From CBDCLY01 sp965218715 (lineage in GTDB: Bacteria > Bacteroidota > Bacteroidia > Flavobacteriales_E > Vicingaceae): DNA of 64,000 bases. Where the stretch lies: assembly GCA_965218715.1 (NCBI GenBank), contig CBDCLY010000042.1, forward strand, positions 1 through 64,000, given 5' to 3'. Under the pieces are notes generated by a model, which did no database searches, was not told where the DNA came from, and saw nothing but the letters and a program-made list of their open reading frames with translations. The stretch's first letter is position 1; every line of letters begins with the position of its first letter. Positions 16,868 through 25,949 of this stretch are shown here, piece by piece. Made by a program: the position numbers and the translations under genes.

Positions 16868-18587
16868 GACAAGGAATTTTTATTGATAAACTCGTCCCAA
16901 GAGCGTTGTTTTTTATTGCAACACTTCCATTCAATAGCTCTAGCCTTGCCAAAATATTCCGCCATCCAATTCCTGAGCTTAAATGCAGCACCTTCTTCGA
17001 CAAACCTTTGCCATCATCTTTATATTCCAATAAAATATTGTCGCCTTCTTTTTTAAGATCAATTTGAATTGACTTGGCCTGACTGTGTTTTATCCCATTG
17101 CTTAATAGCTCTTGTGCAATTCTGTACAAATGCTTTTGTTTCTGTTTGTCTAGGGTATCAATTGGTTCACCTTTAAAACTTAATTCAGGGTTTTTAAGTC
17201 CTTTATATTTCTTAAAAAGTGAACTAAGAGCTTCAAATACATTCTTATTTTTTAATTCCTCAGGCATTAATTCATGGCTGATGGTTCTTACTTCTTGAAT
17301 GGATTTATCAAGTAATTCTAGGGTGTTTTTATCAGAAAATCCAATTGCATTGAAATTCAGTTTAACTCCAGCTAAAAGTTGACCAACGCCATCGTGTAAT
17401 TCTCGAGAAAGACGCTCGCGCTCATGCTCCTCACCTTCGATAATGGATTGTGTTCTTTCCAACTGTAAGGCTTGCTTTTGTTTTTCTTTATTGACTTTTC
17501 TTTGTTGTATAAGAAAGATCAAAGCACTTAGCAATAGCAAACAAACTAGAATCCCGATGGCAATGCTTTGACTTAATTTTCTTTTACTAACTGCTAGCTC
17601 TAAACTTTTATTTTTGCTGGTTTCCTCCGCTAATTGCTTCTCAATTTTAGCTCTCTTTGTTTCGTATTTAACCTCAAGACTTGAAACATTTTCGGCCAAG
17701 TCTTTCTGGTATATTTCCATTCGAAGGAGGCTCTCCTTTTTTCCATAATAAAAGGCCGAATCATATTGATTGTTTTTTGCAAAAAGCCCCGCCAAGTTTG
17801 AGCAAGTCAATAACATTGCATCTTTGTGTTTCTCATTCTTTTGAATTTGATAGGCTTCTTTTAAGTAATCAAGGGCAGATAAAAAGCGACCTTCTTTTTC
17901 TAAAATAGCCGCTAAATAAACCAGAGCACCTGTTTTTTGAACAGGATGATTTATTCTTACGGCATCTTTCAAAACTTCTAGTAAAATTTCTTTAGCCTGG
18001 CTTAACTTGTCTTGATGTTCTAAATTGGTAGCCAATAATCTTTTTGATTGCAAAATATATGGTAACATGCTTGAGTCCATGCTTTCATAAATTCTTATTG
18101 CCTGCCGTAAGTGGTAATCTGCAGAATCATATTCATGTAAATCTGCATAGATTCCTCCTAAATTATTGTTGAGGGCTGCTGCATTAAAATGACTGTATTT
18201 TCCATTCCAAAAACTCAATGCTTTAAGGAAACATTGTTTGGCCTTTTCGCGCTGAGTTGCATAATAATAGCTGATGCCCAATTGTTTGTTGAACGAGATG
18301 AGTTGTGCTGTATCTTGTCTTTGAATGGCCTTGTTTAAACCAAGTTCTGCAAAATACAGAGCACTATCGTACCTCGTCGATCGGATAAAATTCCAAGATT
18401 TCTCATGATAGAATAAATAGTCAAAAACAGAGTCTTGAATTCCAAATCGAAAGGCATTTAAAACTGAATCGTAGGCTTTTATTTCTAATTTACGACCCTT
18501 GATCAGTTTTTCTTGCTCTTTGTCGAACTGCGAATAAGCTAAGTGAAAAATGAGAAACAAAATGGATAGACAGATTGATCTACGCAT
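16860..18587 (-). CDS. TPR-containing sensor histidine kinase
   Basis: About 575 residues with a signal peptide from ATG 18587 (MRRSICLSILFLIF). A periplasmic tetratricopeptide region (about 60-320) is followed by one transmembrane helix (about 345-365) and a HisKA_3 kinase: ERLSRELHDGVGQLLAGVK with the phosphorylated His, and an HATPase domain with RIAQELLSNGIKHSQA and DDGKGLS. The TPR region probably senses a protein or lipid partner. It partners the overlapping LuxR-type regulator. A TATATTTG element lies three bases before the ATG. Confidence 0.93.
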   Translation of the reverse strand: MRRSICLSILFLIFHLAYSQFDKEQEKLIKGRKLEIKAYDSVLNAFRFGIQDSVFDYLFYHEKSWNFIRSTRYDSALYFAELGLNKAIQRQDTAQLISFNKQLGISYYYATQREKAKQCFLKALSFWNGKYSHFNAAALNNNLGGIYADLHEYDSADYHLRQAIRIYESMDSSMLPYILQSKRLLATNLEHQDKLSQAKEILLEVLKDAVRINHPVQKTGALVYLAAILEKEGRFLSALDYLKEAYQIQKNEKHKDAMLLTCSNLAGLFAKNNQYDSAFYYGKKESLLRMEIYQKDLAENVSSLEVKYETKRAKIEKQLAEETSKNKSLELAVSKRKLSQSIAIGILVCLLLLSALIFLIQQRKVNKEKQKQALQLERTQSIIEGEEHERERLSRELHDGVGQLLAGVKLNFNAIGFSDKNTLELLDKSIQEVRTISHELMPEELKNKNVFEALSSLFKKYKGLKNPELSFKGEPIDTLDKQKQKHLYRIAQELLSNGIKHSQAKSIQIDLKKEGDNILLEYKDDGKGLSKKVLHLSSGIGWRNILARLELLNGSVAIKNNALGTSLSIKIPCHE

Positions 18588-18590
18588 AAT

Positions 18591-18598
18591 CAAATATA
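18591..18598 (-). promoter_or_regulatory. -7 promoter element abutting the histidine kinase start
   Basis: Minus strand TATATTTG, a perfect TAnnTTTG, three bases from the ATG at 18587. This predicts a leaderless or nearly leaderless mRNA. The 18612-18642 inverted repeat covers the position where a -33 element would lie. Confidence 0.5.
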
Positions 18599-18611
18599 GC
18601 AGATTAATATT

Positions 18612-18642
18612 GCAGGAGATTAATCTAAAATTAATCTCCTGC
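18612..18642. promoter_or_regulatory. Perfect 13-bp inverted repeat between the ankyrin and kinase genes
   Basis: Two perfectly complementary 13-base arms (18612-18624 and 18630-18642) are separated by a five-base loop. Reading on the minus strand it follows the ankyrin gene stop by eight bases, so it may be a terminator, but no T-tract follows. It also lies over the -33 region of the kinase gene, so it could be an operator. Either role is inferred. Confidence 0.5.
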
Positions 18643-18649
18643 TGTTGAA

Positions 18650-20062
18650 TTAAAGCCCTTTAGATTTTAAAAAAGAAGCTATCTCCTTAAATCCCGACTT
18701 TTTAGCATAATTGGAAGGGGTGAATTTTCCGGAAATTTTGTAGCAATAAGTCGTTTTTATTTTAACATTTCCGATTGTTGTTTCGCTAGAGTTCTCTGGT
18801 TGCTTCATTTCCATTTGATTCAGGCTCCATCTTTTAAAACTATTCGTCAGCATTTCTACCATGGCCATGTTTTCATTTTCTATGGCATAATATATCGCTG
18901 TTTTATTTTTCAATTTGTACCTGCATTTTGTTTTTGGGTTGATGTGATAGCCATGAACTCCTTCTTTGGGTTTGCAGCCAGCCTCAATCAAGTATTTTGC
19001 AATCTCAATGTCATTGTGAATTACTGCCATTGTTAATGCTGTAAATCCTTTTGCAAACTGTCCACTAGCTTGATCCAAGGTGTAAATTTCGGCATTGATA
19101 TCGGCACCTTTTTCAACAATCATTTTCACTAAGTCCACATCACCTAAAGCAGTGGAAGCTGACAAAACATCTCTTTTGTCAGGAGTTTGCACATGGATGT
19201 CGGCACCTTTTTCAATTAGGAATTTAGATCCTTCTGCATTCTTTGCCCCTAAGGCAGCTAAAAGTGGGCTAGTTTTGTTTACAGGGTTGGTGTAATTTAC
19301 ATTGGCCCCAGCTTCCACAAGTAGTTTTAGTTCTTCTTGAGCGTTTCCTTTTTTGATGTTTTCATAATACCAACCAGGAACTTTAAACCCGAATTGATTT
19401 TCCAACATGTCTCCGAATTTTTGAAAATTTTCCTCTAAGCTCATCCAACTGCTTGCAGAGCTCATTAACATGCTATTTCCATTCATGTCTACTTTGTTGG
19501 CATCTGCACCATTGGCCAACAATAGGCTTAAACATTCTGTACAATTGCTGGCTTTCACAACCTCTTCTATTATTGATTTCTCTGTTTTAATTGGTTCCGT
19601 ACTTGCTCCTGCAGCTTCCATTTGTTCCTTAAAGAGTTTAAGCACCTTCTTATTAGGTTTAGGCTTAGCTTGCTCTGATAGGTATAAATTGGCTATAGGA
19701 TGTATACTTGTTTTCACTTGCGCTTTTTTTACATCGGCACCATTTTTCAACAGTACTTTCATGCTAGGAACGCAATAGGTATTTGCAGCAATCATTAATA
19801 TTGGATAAGTTCCACCATTTGGATTTGCTCCTTCATCAATTAAATATTGAAGTATTTCTGGCCAAAACATGCCATCAGTCATTATTGGAGAGCCATCGGG
19901 TCTGAGTGCATTTACATTTGATCCTGCTTTTACTGCTGCCTTTACCGCCGATAAATCACCGGCCTTGCAAGCATTTGATAGGTCTGCATCCGTTTGGGCA
20001 CTTAGGCCAATTGATACCGAAAGAAGAAAAATTACTAAAGTGTATCCTATTGAAGTTTTCAT
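18650..20062 (-). CDS. Secreted ankyrin-repeat protein
   Basis: A 470-residue protein with an N-terminal signal peptide ending near LSAQTDA. Ankyrin repeats are visible through the whole length: LSNACKAGDLSAVKAAVKAGSNVNA, then repeated blocks containing the G-A-x-V/I-N signature such as LLVEAGANVNYTNP, FLIEKGADIHVQTP and MIVEKGADINAE. The ends of the repeats are spaced by insertions. No enzymatic domain is seen. Such proteins usually mediate protein binding in the periplasm. It lies between the T9SS gene and the kinase gene on the same strand; a functional link is not shown. Confidence 0.88.
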   Translation of the reverse strand: MKTSIGYTLVIFLLSVSIGLSAQTDADLSNACKAGDLSAVKAAVKAGSNVNALRPDGSPIMTDGMFWPEILQYLIDEGANPNGGTYPILMIAANTYCVPSMKVLLKNGADVKKAQVKTSIHPIANLYLSEQAKPKPNKKVLKLFKEQMEAAGASTEPIKTEKSIIEEVVKASNCTECLSLLLANGADANKVDMNGNSMLMSSASSWMSLEENFQKFGDMLENQFGFKVPGWYYENIKKGNAQEELKLLVEAGANVNYTNPVNKTSPLLAALGAKNAEGSKFLIEKGADIHVQTPDKRDVLSASTALGDVDLVKMIVEKGADINAEIYTLDQASGQFAKGFTALTMAVIHNDIEIAKYLIEAGCKPKEGVHGYHINPKTKCRYKLKNKTAIYYAIENENMAMVEMLTNSFKRWSLNQMEMKQPENSSETTIGNVKIKTTYCYKISGKFTPSNYAKKSGFKEIASFLKSKGL

Positions 20063-20081
20063 GATTTCTAATTTTTGTTTG

Positions 20082-21740
20082 TTATTGTTTGATGATTTTT
20101 TTGTGCTGATTGTTGATCCTTAAAAAGTAGACTCCCGTTGAAAGAAAGCCTAATTCTAAAGCATTTGAACTCAATTTCAAGTTGCTTATGTGTTTGCCAC
20201 TTATGCTATAAAGTGAAATTTGAGAATCACTTGAAATTCCTTCAATATTCAATTTGTCATTAAAGGGATTAGGGTAAACAGCGACCTTATCCAGATTTTT
20301 TTCGTCTAATCCAACGCTTAAACTCATTCCTGAAGCGGTATTGGAATAAGCACTATTTCCAAGGCCATTATAGGCGACTATCCTATAATGATATTGTGTG
20401 TTGGACAAAACAGTTGTATCTAGAAAGCTTGTGGAATTGGCAATTGCCGAATCGATATTGATCCATGTAATGCTGTCTTGACTTCTTTCAATGGCAAAAC
20501 CAGTTTCATTGTTCGAATTATCAATCCAGCTGAGGTTCATTGTAGGAATTACGCTCTTGGTTCCAGCGCTTACCGTTAGACTACTTGGTGCTATTGGCAA
20601 CGAAGCTCCACTTCCTCCAGTGCCAAAAGGAGTTCTTTGGTAGATTTCTTTTTGGTAGAAATGTAGAGGATAGGAGGGAACATGATTTTGTCGACTCCTA
20701 CTTACCATGCTATCTCTCCGCATGTTTGCATTGTAGTAATAGTTTTGTTGGGTATGAATATATGGAGTCCCATTGTCAAAAGCGTAATCGGTACGACTTA
20801 GATCATCTCCAAACGAGGTGTATGTTCTATCCTCAATTCGACTTATTTGCCAAGAACCCGAAAAGACAAAAGAACTATCGAGTAAAACATCTCCATTGGC
20901 ATTATAGGTATAGGTATTTCTGTTTGAATTGCTAAAGCTAGAGGTGTTAACATCATAATGCTGTTCAATTTCTTCTATCAAGTTATTTTGCGAATCGTAG
21001 AAATACAGTTGCTGTTGAGATGGTGCCCAGGCATTATTAGTCCATTCGTAGGTAAGGTCTAATTTTCTGTAACCATTAGCATTACTGGTAACAACAACTG
21101 AATCTTTATTGATTAGTCCAACCCCAAATTGCAATTCTTTTTCAATCCAATAAACTAACTGTTGGTTGGTATTGTAGTTAAATTTAAATTGACCAAAATG
21201 AGTAAATGTACCCCCTGGAATCCCTAAAGCTGCTAGGTTGAGGTAGGAGTTTAATTCAGTGATGTCTTTGTTGGAATTTACTGTTGTTTCATTCCTTAAG
21301 AATGGAATCCATGTTGCATTGGCAGAATCATACATGAATGATTTTAAGGTGTCGAAGATGCCAACATTAGAGGGCACTTTAAATGAATTGTAGGATGTGT
21401 CAACAATTCCCAGGCTACTATCGGCTTTAATGTAGCCCTGCCCATTGTAATTTTCTCCAACCTGGGAGAAAATTCCTTTACTAATGGAAGCAGAATCCAA
21501 CAATGTTGTTGTCCTAGAAATGGAATCCCATACACTTAGACTCGTGTCATATTCTAAATTGTAATAAGCTTCTGAGAAACTGAGCGCTTTATTATTGGTT
21601 GCAATTTTTTTAGATTTTACATAGGATTTGAAAAGCTCGGTTTGTTTTAAGCTTTCAATTGGTTTGAGGTAGGGCCTAGTTTCTTGTGCGTTTAAATAAT
21701 TTAGGCTAAGTGTTAAGAAGAGAAGGTAGATCTTTTTCAT
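20082..21740 (-). CDS. T9SS type A sorting domain protein with fibronectin III domain
   Basis: About 552 residues from ATG 21740 (MKKIYLLFLTLSLNYLNAQE, a signal peptide). The middle is a repeat-like region with TYNANGDVLLDSSF and YDSQNNLIEEIEQHYD, resembling RHS/YD-type segments. A fibronectin type III domain (about 395-480: NLSWIDNSNNETGFAIERS) precedes the C-terminal T9SS type A signal, VAVYPNPFNDKLNIEG...GVYFLRI. It should be exported by the type IX system and anchored or released at the surface. The ligand or function is unknown. Confidence 0.87.
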   Translation of the reverse strand: MKKIYLLFLTLSLNYLNAQETRPYLKPIESLKQTELFKSYVKSKKIATNNKALSFSEAYYNLEYDTSLSVWDSISRTTTLLDSASISKGIFSQVGENYNGQGYIKADSSLGIVDTSYNSFKVPSNVGIFDTLKSFMYDSANATWIPFLRNETTVNSNKDITELNSYLNLAALGIPGGTFTHFGQFKFNYNTNQQLVYWIEKELQFGVGLINKDSVVVTSNANGYRKLDLTYEWTNNAWAPSQQQLYFYDSQNNLIEEIEQHYDVNTSSFSNSNRNTYTYNANGDVLLDSSFVFSGSWQISRIEDRTYTSFGDDLSRTDYAFDNGTPYIHTQQNYYYNANMRRDSMVSRSRQNHVPSYPLHFYQKEIYQRTPFGTGGSGASLPIAPSSLTVSAGTKSVIPTMNLSWIDNSNNETGFAIERSQDSITWINIDSAIANSTSFLDTTVLSNTQYHYRIVAYNGLGNSAYSNTASGMSLSVGLDEKNLDKVAVYPNPFNDKLNIEGISSDSQISLYSISGKHISNLKLSSNALELGFLSTGVYFLRINNQHKKIIKQ

Positions 21741-21833
21741 GATTTTAAGTTTAAATGATGAAGCAAATCTCTCACTAATAGTCACTTAGCGCAATCCGCT
21801 AAACTGCGTAAATCGACTACCTACTTGTAGGTA

Positions 21834-21865
21834 TAAAAAAAGCCAAGACAGGGTATGTCTTGGCT
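21834..21865 (-). terminator. Intrinsic terminator after the 21888-22376 lipoprotein gene
   Basis: Perfect 10-bp stem (21841-21850 with 21856-21865) and a five-base loop. On the minus strand the stem is followed by a T-rich tract (21834-21840). It lies 22 bases after the lipoprotein stop. Confidence 0.85.
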
Positions 21866-21887
21866 TAAGAGGTGAAATTGGTATAGT

Positions 21888-22376
21888 CTATTTTACCCCA
21901 TTAATCGCTCCGTTGGTGACGACTGTTCCGTCCATCATGGTAGTTTTAAAATTGCCTGAGATGCCAGTTCCACTGGTGTCAAATGAAACTATGAAAAGTG
22001 TATCATTAGTTGCATCAGTTGCATTGGTTCCATCAAAGTACTGCATGGCAGCTGTACCAGGATTTCCTGTTGTTGAGATTGGGTATGCACCTATAGCTGT
22101 ACCATAAATGTCCACTTCCATTTGCTCGGAACCACTTGACCAATACACTCTTTTTCTTCCAGCGTTAATTGAAATGAAGCTGGCATCTCCAAATTTCTCT
22201 GTTCCGCCATAATTCATACAAAATTGCGCAGTTGCACAGGTAGCAGCGCTTCCACCTCCAGGGTTATTAGGTGTATTCGTTGTTTCTTCCTTGTCATCGT
22301 CTTTGTCACAAGCCCCTAATCCAAAAGTTAAAAGGCCAATAAGTAAAAGGCTAAATGTTTTTCTTGTTGCTTTCAT
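21888..22376 (-). CDS. Small lipoprotein of unknown function
   Basis: A 162-residue protein with a signal peptide and lipobox (LGAC, cysteine about residue 23). The acidic DKDDDKEE immediately after the cysteine resembles the surface-export signal of Bacteroidota lipoproteins. The mature part is a small beta-rich domain with a Cys pair (SAATCATAQFCMNYGG) and no known motif. A -7 element (TAGATTTG) is seen upstream on the same strand, and a strong terminator lies downstream, so it is probably a single-gene transcript. Confidence 0.75.
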   Translation of the reverse strand: MKATRKTFSLLLIGLLTFGLGACDKDDDKEETTNTPNNPGGGSAATCATAQFCMNYGGTEKFGDASFISINAGRKRVYWSSGSEQMEVDIYGTAIGAYPISTTGNPGTAAMQYFDGTNATDATNDTLFIVSFDTSGTGISGNFKTTMMDGTVVTNGAINGVK

Positions 22377-22399
22377 CGTATAGTTTTTTAATGATTATA

Positions 22400-22407
22400 C
22401 AAATCTA
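22400..22407 (-). promoter_or_regulatory. Candidate -7 element for the lipoprotein gene
   Basis: Minus strand TAGATTTG (perfect TAnnTTTG), 23 nt before the ATG at 22376. Confidence 0.45.
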
Positions 22408-22449
22408 TTTGTGCAGGAAGATGAAGTAAATAGGGTAAACAACTGAATC

Positions 22450-22923
22450 TTATTTTTTCCCCATTAATTGATGTGCTCTTTCTTCAAAAGTAGTTGACTC
22501 TTTAGGTACTATTACTTCTTTAAATAAGTCCATCAAATTTTCTGGCTGTTCTGTTGACCTTTGAGTTTTAACATTGAAATACATGAAACGAATCCACAAT
22601 AAAGATTTTAATGCTGTTTTATCTTTATTCCACATTTTCATCTCTACTCTTATGGATTTGGCATCATACTGAATCAATTCTGTGCTAACGCAAATTTCTT
22701 CCATTAAATAGGCAGGTTTGAGGTAAACGATTTGGTTAGAGGCCACCACCCAGCAATTCCCTGTTTCCTTAAGATGACCAAAAATGTTCAAGCCATAAGC
22801 TTCTTCCACATGGTCTTCTCTTTGGTTGATAAAATAATCTAAGTATTTCGCATTGTTAAGATGGTTAAAGGGGTCGCAATCTTGAAACCTGACTTTTGTT
22901 TTACTTTCTAATGTTTTCTTCAT
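22450..22923 (-). CDS. Acyl-CoA thioesterase-like hotdog-fold protein
   Basis: A 157-residue protein of the 4-hydroxybenzoyl-CoA thioesterase (YbgC/FadM-like) hotdog family. The N-terminal VRFQDCDPFNHLNNAKYLDYF carries the conserved Asp (D17) and the F-NHLNN active-site segment. A long helix and VVASNQIVYLKPA strand follow. Cytoplasmic; likely hydrolyses acyl-CoA, substrate unknown. Directly upstream, 17 bases before its ATG, is a TetR-type palindrome (22940-22953) shared with the TetR gene, so it is the probable regulated target. Confidence 0.87.
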   Translation of the reverse strand: MKKTLESKTKVRFQDCDPFNHLNNAKYLDYFINQREDHVEEAYGLNIFGHLKETGNCWVVASNQIVYLKPAYLMEEICVSTELIQYDAKSIRVEMKMWNKDKTALKSLLWIRFMYFNVKTQRSTEQPENLMDLFKEVIVPKESTTFEERAHQLMGKK

Positions 22924-22939
22924 TGTTATTGTATAAAAT

Positions 22940-22953
22940 ATACCAATCGGTAT
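22940..22953. promoter_or_regulatory. TetR-type operator upstream of the thioesterase gene
   Basis: ATACC-AATC-GGTAT: perfect five-base inverted arms with a four-base spacer, between the TetR stop and the thioesterase start. The same arms and spacing recur at 23588-23601 before the TetR gene. Confidence 0.7.
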
Positions 22954-22972
22954 GGTTAAGGATAAATTTTTT

Positions 22973-23569
22973 TTATGGTTTAAGAGCTAATATTAATTGT
23001 TGGTCTATGTGGTCTAGAACATCCAGTAGAAAACTTTCATCCTCATTAGTTAAAGCAGTAAAAATTCCCCCTTCTATCATGCTGTAAAGGTTTCTAGAAT
23101 AGAGTCTAGGATCTGCACCTTGAAGGATTTCACCGTCGTTTTGTCCATCCTTGATGATTTTTTCAATGCCATTGATTAGTTTATTACTGATTTCTTTAGC
23201 CGCGGCGAAAAGTAATGGATTTAGATTTTTAGCATCTGTGCCTACATTCAAAACAGGGCAGCCGCCTAGCTCAATCGACATCTGATAATAATTCCTGTAA
23301 TATTGAGTGATGGCTTTTAATTTTCCCAAACTGCTTTGGGTGGCATTAATAACGTCCATCAATGGAAAAACAATTTTTCTAATGTTGTGTCTAAATGCGT
23401 GCATTGCCAAGTCTTCCTTATTGAGGAAATTGCCATAAATAGCACCTTTTGTTAATTGAGTGGCTTTAGTGATGTCGGATAAACTGGTTCCTACATACCC
23501 CTTCTCATTAAAAATAGGGGAGACCCTCTCTAGAATAAATGCACGTGTTTCATTTGCCTTGTTTCCCAC
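22973..23569 (-). CDS. TetR/AcrR family transcriptional regulator
   Basis: A 198-residue regulator. The N-terminal helix-turn-helix (residues about 5-52) has ILERVSPIFNEKGYVGTSLSDITKATQLTKGAIYGNFLNKEDL, typical of the family. The C-terminal ligand-binding region contains GGCPVLNVGTDA, including a Cys that in related regulators can respond to ligands or redox state. Start is GTG at 23569. Two matching palindromes (22940-22953 and 23588-23601), one upstream of this gene and one upstream of the thioesterase gene, suggest autoregulation plus control of the thioesterase. Confidence 0.9.
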   Translation of the reverse strand: MGNKANETRAFILERVSPIFNEKGYVGTSLSDITKATQLTKGAIYGNFLNKEDLAMHAFRHNIRKIVFPLMDVINATQSSLGKLKAITQYYRNYYQMSIELGGCPVLNVGTDAKNLNPLLFAAAKEISNKLINGIEKIIKDGQNDGEILQGADPRLYSRNLYSMIEGGIFTALTNEDESFLLDVLDHIDQQLILALKP

Positions 23570-23587
23570 AGGGCAAATGTAATAAAA

Positions 23588-23601
23588 ATACCAAACGGTA
23601 T
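23588..23601. promoter_or_regulatory. TetR-type operator upstream of the TetR gene
   Basis: ATACC-AAAC-GGTAT: five-base inverted arms with a four-base spacer in the 39-bp gap between icd and the TetR gene, about 19 bases before the GTG start. Same arms as 22940-22953. Confidence 0.7.
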
Positions 23602-23608
23602 ATTTTAT

Positions 23609-25822
23609 TTAAACTAAAATCGAATTTAAAATTGAACTCGGTCTCATCGCCTTGCTTGTAGCACTAGTATCTGGGAAATAATATCCACTGATGTCTTGTG
23701 CTGGTCCTTGTGCAGCATTTAATTCTTCAACAATATTGGATTCTTGCTCCTGCAATTTGTCAGACAATGCTTTAAACTCATTTGCTAAGGTGGCATCTTC
23801 ATTTTGAGAGCTCAATGCTTCGGCCCAATACATGGCTAGATAGAAATGACTTCCTCGATTGTCCAATTCACCAACTTTCCTAGAAGGGGATTTCCCATTG
23901 ATCAAAAACTTCTGGGTGGCTAAGTCTAAACATTTGCCTAGAATTGCCGCTCTTTGATTTCCAGACTTTTCAGCCAAATGTTCTAGAGAAACTGCTAAAG
24001 CTAAAAATTCTCCTAAGGAATCCCATCTTAAATGGTTCTCTTCATTGAATTGCTGCACATGTTTGGGTGCAGAACCACCAGCTCCTGTTTCAAACAAACC
24101 ACCACCATTCATCAAGGGAACGATGGAAAGCATTTTTGCAGAAGTGCCCAATTCTAAAATAGGGAAGAGGTCAGTTAAGTAATCTCTCAATACATTTCCA
24201 GTCACAGAAATGGTGTTTTCTCCTTTTTTTAATCTTTCTAATGTAAAACGGGTGGCATCTTTTGGCGAAAGAATTTTAATGTCTAGTCCATTGGTGTCAT
24301 GCTTGGGCAAATAGGAATTTACTTTCTTAATGATTTCTGAATCGTGCGCTCTGTTTTCATCTAACCAGAAAACTGTAGGCCAACCAGTTGCTTTTGCTCT
24401 GCTAACTGCTAAAGCTACCCAGTTCTCGATTGGTGCATCCTTCACTTGGCACATTCTCCAAATGTCGCCAGCTTCAACTTCATGACTAATCAGTGTTTGG
24501 CCTTTGCTATCAATTACCTTAACTGTGCCCTTGTTTGAAATCTCAAACGTTTTATCATGAGAGCCATATTCTTCTGCTTTTTGAGCCATTAAACCAACAT
24601 TTGGTACTGTTCCCATTGTTTTCGGGTCGAAGGCTCCATTTTGTTTGCAAAACTCAATGGTTTCTGAATAAACAGCAGCGTAACTGCTATCCGGAATAAC
24701 AGCTTTACAATCCTGTTGTTCTCCTTTTAAATTCCACATTTGACCAGAAGTACGAATCATTGCCGGCATAGAAGCATCAATAATTACATCACTTGGTACA
24801 TGTAAATTGCTAATTCCTTTATCAGAGTTAACATAAGCCATGTCTGGCCCGTTAGAGAATGCGTTTTCTATTTCCTTTAGTATGGCAGATTTACTAGTTG
24901 CATCCAATTCATCCAATTGTGCAATAACATTTCCTAAGCCATCATTTGGGTTAGTGCCAATAGATTTTAGTTCTTCACAGTATTGATTAAATACCTTAGA
25001 AAAGAAGGTTTGAACAGCATGGCCAAATATGATAGGATCAGAAACTTTCATCATGGTCGCTTTCATGTGCAATGAAAACAATACACCCTGGTCTTTTGCA
25101 TCTGCAATCTCTTGTTCTAAAAAGGAGATTAATGCTTTTTTACTAAGAAAAGTACCATCAATAATTTCGCCTTTTAAAAGAGGAATACTTGCTTTTAAGG
25201 TTTGCACATCTCCATTTTCTTGATGTAATTCTATGCGAACATCATCATTGTCCTCAAGAGTAACTGATTTTTCATTGCTAGCAAAATCATGCTCCCCCAT
25301 GGTGGCAACATGTGATTTAGAATCTGCTGACCAAGTTCCCATACTATGGGGATTTTGTCTTGCAAATTCTTTTACTGCAAGAGGTGCTCTTCTGTCTGAG
25401 TTGCCTTCTCGTAGAACTGGATTTACGGCACTTCCTTTTACCTTATCGTATCGTGCCTTAATTTCTTTTTCTGAATCATTGCTAGGATCAGATGGATAGT
25501 CAGGAATGCCATAACCCTTTGCTTGTAATTCTGCAATAGCTGCAGAAAGTTGTGGTATTGAAGCACTAATGTTAGGCAACTTTATGATGTTCGCCTCTGG
25601 AGTTTTAGCCAACTCCCCTAATTCAGCTAAAGCATTGTCCACTTTTTGATCCTCATTCAAATAGTCAGGAAATAAAGCCAAAATTCTTGCAGCTAAAGAG
25701 ATGTCTCTGGTTTCTACCTCTACACCTGCCGCTTTGGTGAAATGTTGAACGATTGGTAAAAATGAATAAGTTGCTAAAGCAGGGGCTTCATCAGTAAGTG
25801 TATAGATAATTTTTTGTGCCAT
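23609..25822 (-). CDS. icd: NADP-dependent isocitrate dehydrogenase, monomeric type
   Basis: A 737-residue TCA-cycle enzyme oxidising isocitrate to 2-oxoglutarate with NADP. Length and sequence match the large monomeric type, not the 400-residue dimeric type: MAQKIIYTLTDEAPALATYSFLPI at the start, LREGNSDRRAPLAVKEFARQNPHSMG in the middle and FETGAGGSAPKHVQQF near the C-terminus. The aconitase gene lies elsewhere in the window (38625). A TATCTTTG -7 element stands 45 nt upstream on the same strand. Confidence 0.96.
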   Translation of the reverse strand: MAQKIIYTLTDEAPALATYSFLPIVQHFTKAAGVEVETRDISLAARILALFPDYLNEDQKVDNALAELGELAKTPEANIIKLPNISASIPQLSAAIAELQAKGYGIPDYPSDPSNDSEKEIKARYDKVKGSAVNPVLREGNSDRRAPLAVKEFARQNPHSMGTWSADSKSHVATMGEHDFASNEKSVTLEDNDDVRIELHQENGDVQTLKASIPLLKGEIIDGTFLSKKALISFLEQEIADAKDQGVLFSLHMKATMMKVSDPIIFGHAVQTFFSKVFNQYCEELKSIGTNPNDGLGNVIAQLDELDATSKSAILKEIENAFSNGPDMAYVNSDKGISNLHVPSDVIIDASMPAMIRTSGQMWNLKGEQQDCKAVIPDSSYAAVYSETIEFCKQNGAFDPKTMGTVPNVGLMAQKAEEYGSHDKTFEISNKGTVKVIDSKGQTLISHEVEAGDIWRMCQVKDAPIENWVALAVSRAKATGWPTVFWLDENRAHDSEIIKKVNSYLPKHDTNGLDIKILSPKDATRFTLERLKKGENTISVTGNVLRDYLTDLFPILELGTSAKMLSIVPLMNGGGLFETGAGGSAPKHVQQFNEENHLRWDSLGEFLALAVSLEHLAEKSGNQRAAILGKCLDLATQKFLINGKSPSRKVGELDNRGSHFYLAMYWAEALSSQNEDATLANEFKALSDKLQEQESNIVEELNAAQGPAQDISGYYFPDTSATSKAMRPSSILNSILV

Positions 25823-25866
25823 TTCTCTAAATTATTGTTGTTCTATTTCCTCAAATTTTGGGCTTG

Positions 25867-25897
25867 CAAAGATACTTGATTAATTTCCATTCCGAAA
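25867..25897 (-). promoter_or_regulatory. Candidate promoter for icd
   Basis: Minus strand -7 element TATCTTTG (25867-25874) is preceded at a 19-base spacing by TTTC (25894-25897), close to the TTTG -33 element. The leader to the icd ATG would be about 40 nt. Confidence 0.5.
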
Positions 25898-25949
25898 CAT
25901 GCAGCGTTTTGATTTTTCATTGGTCTTTAAATAGGCAGAAACAATATAC

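Noticed and set aside
20585..20935. 116-residue plus-strand frame
   Set aside because: Antisense to the T9SS type A protein with unusual composition and no homology I recognise.
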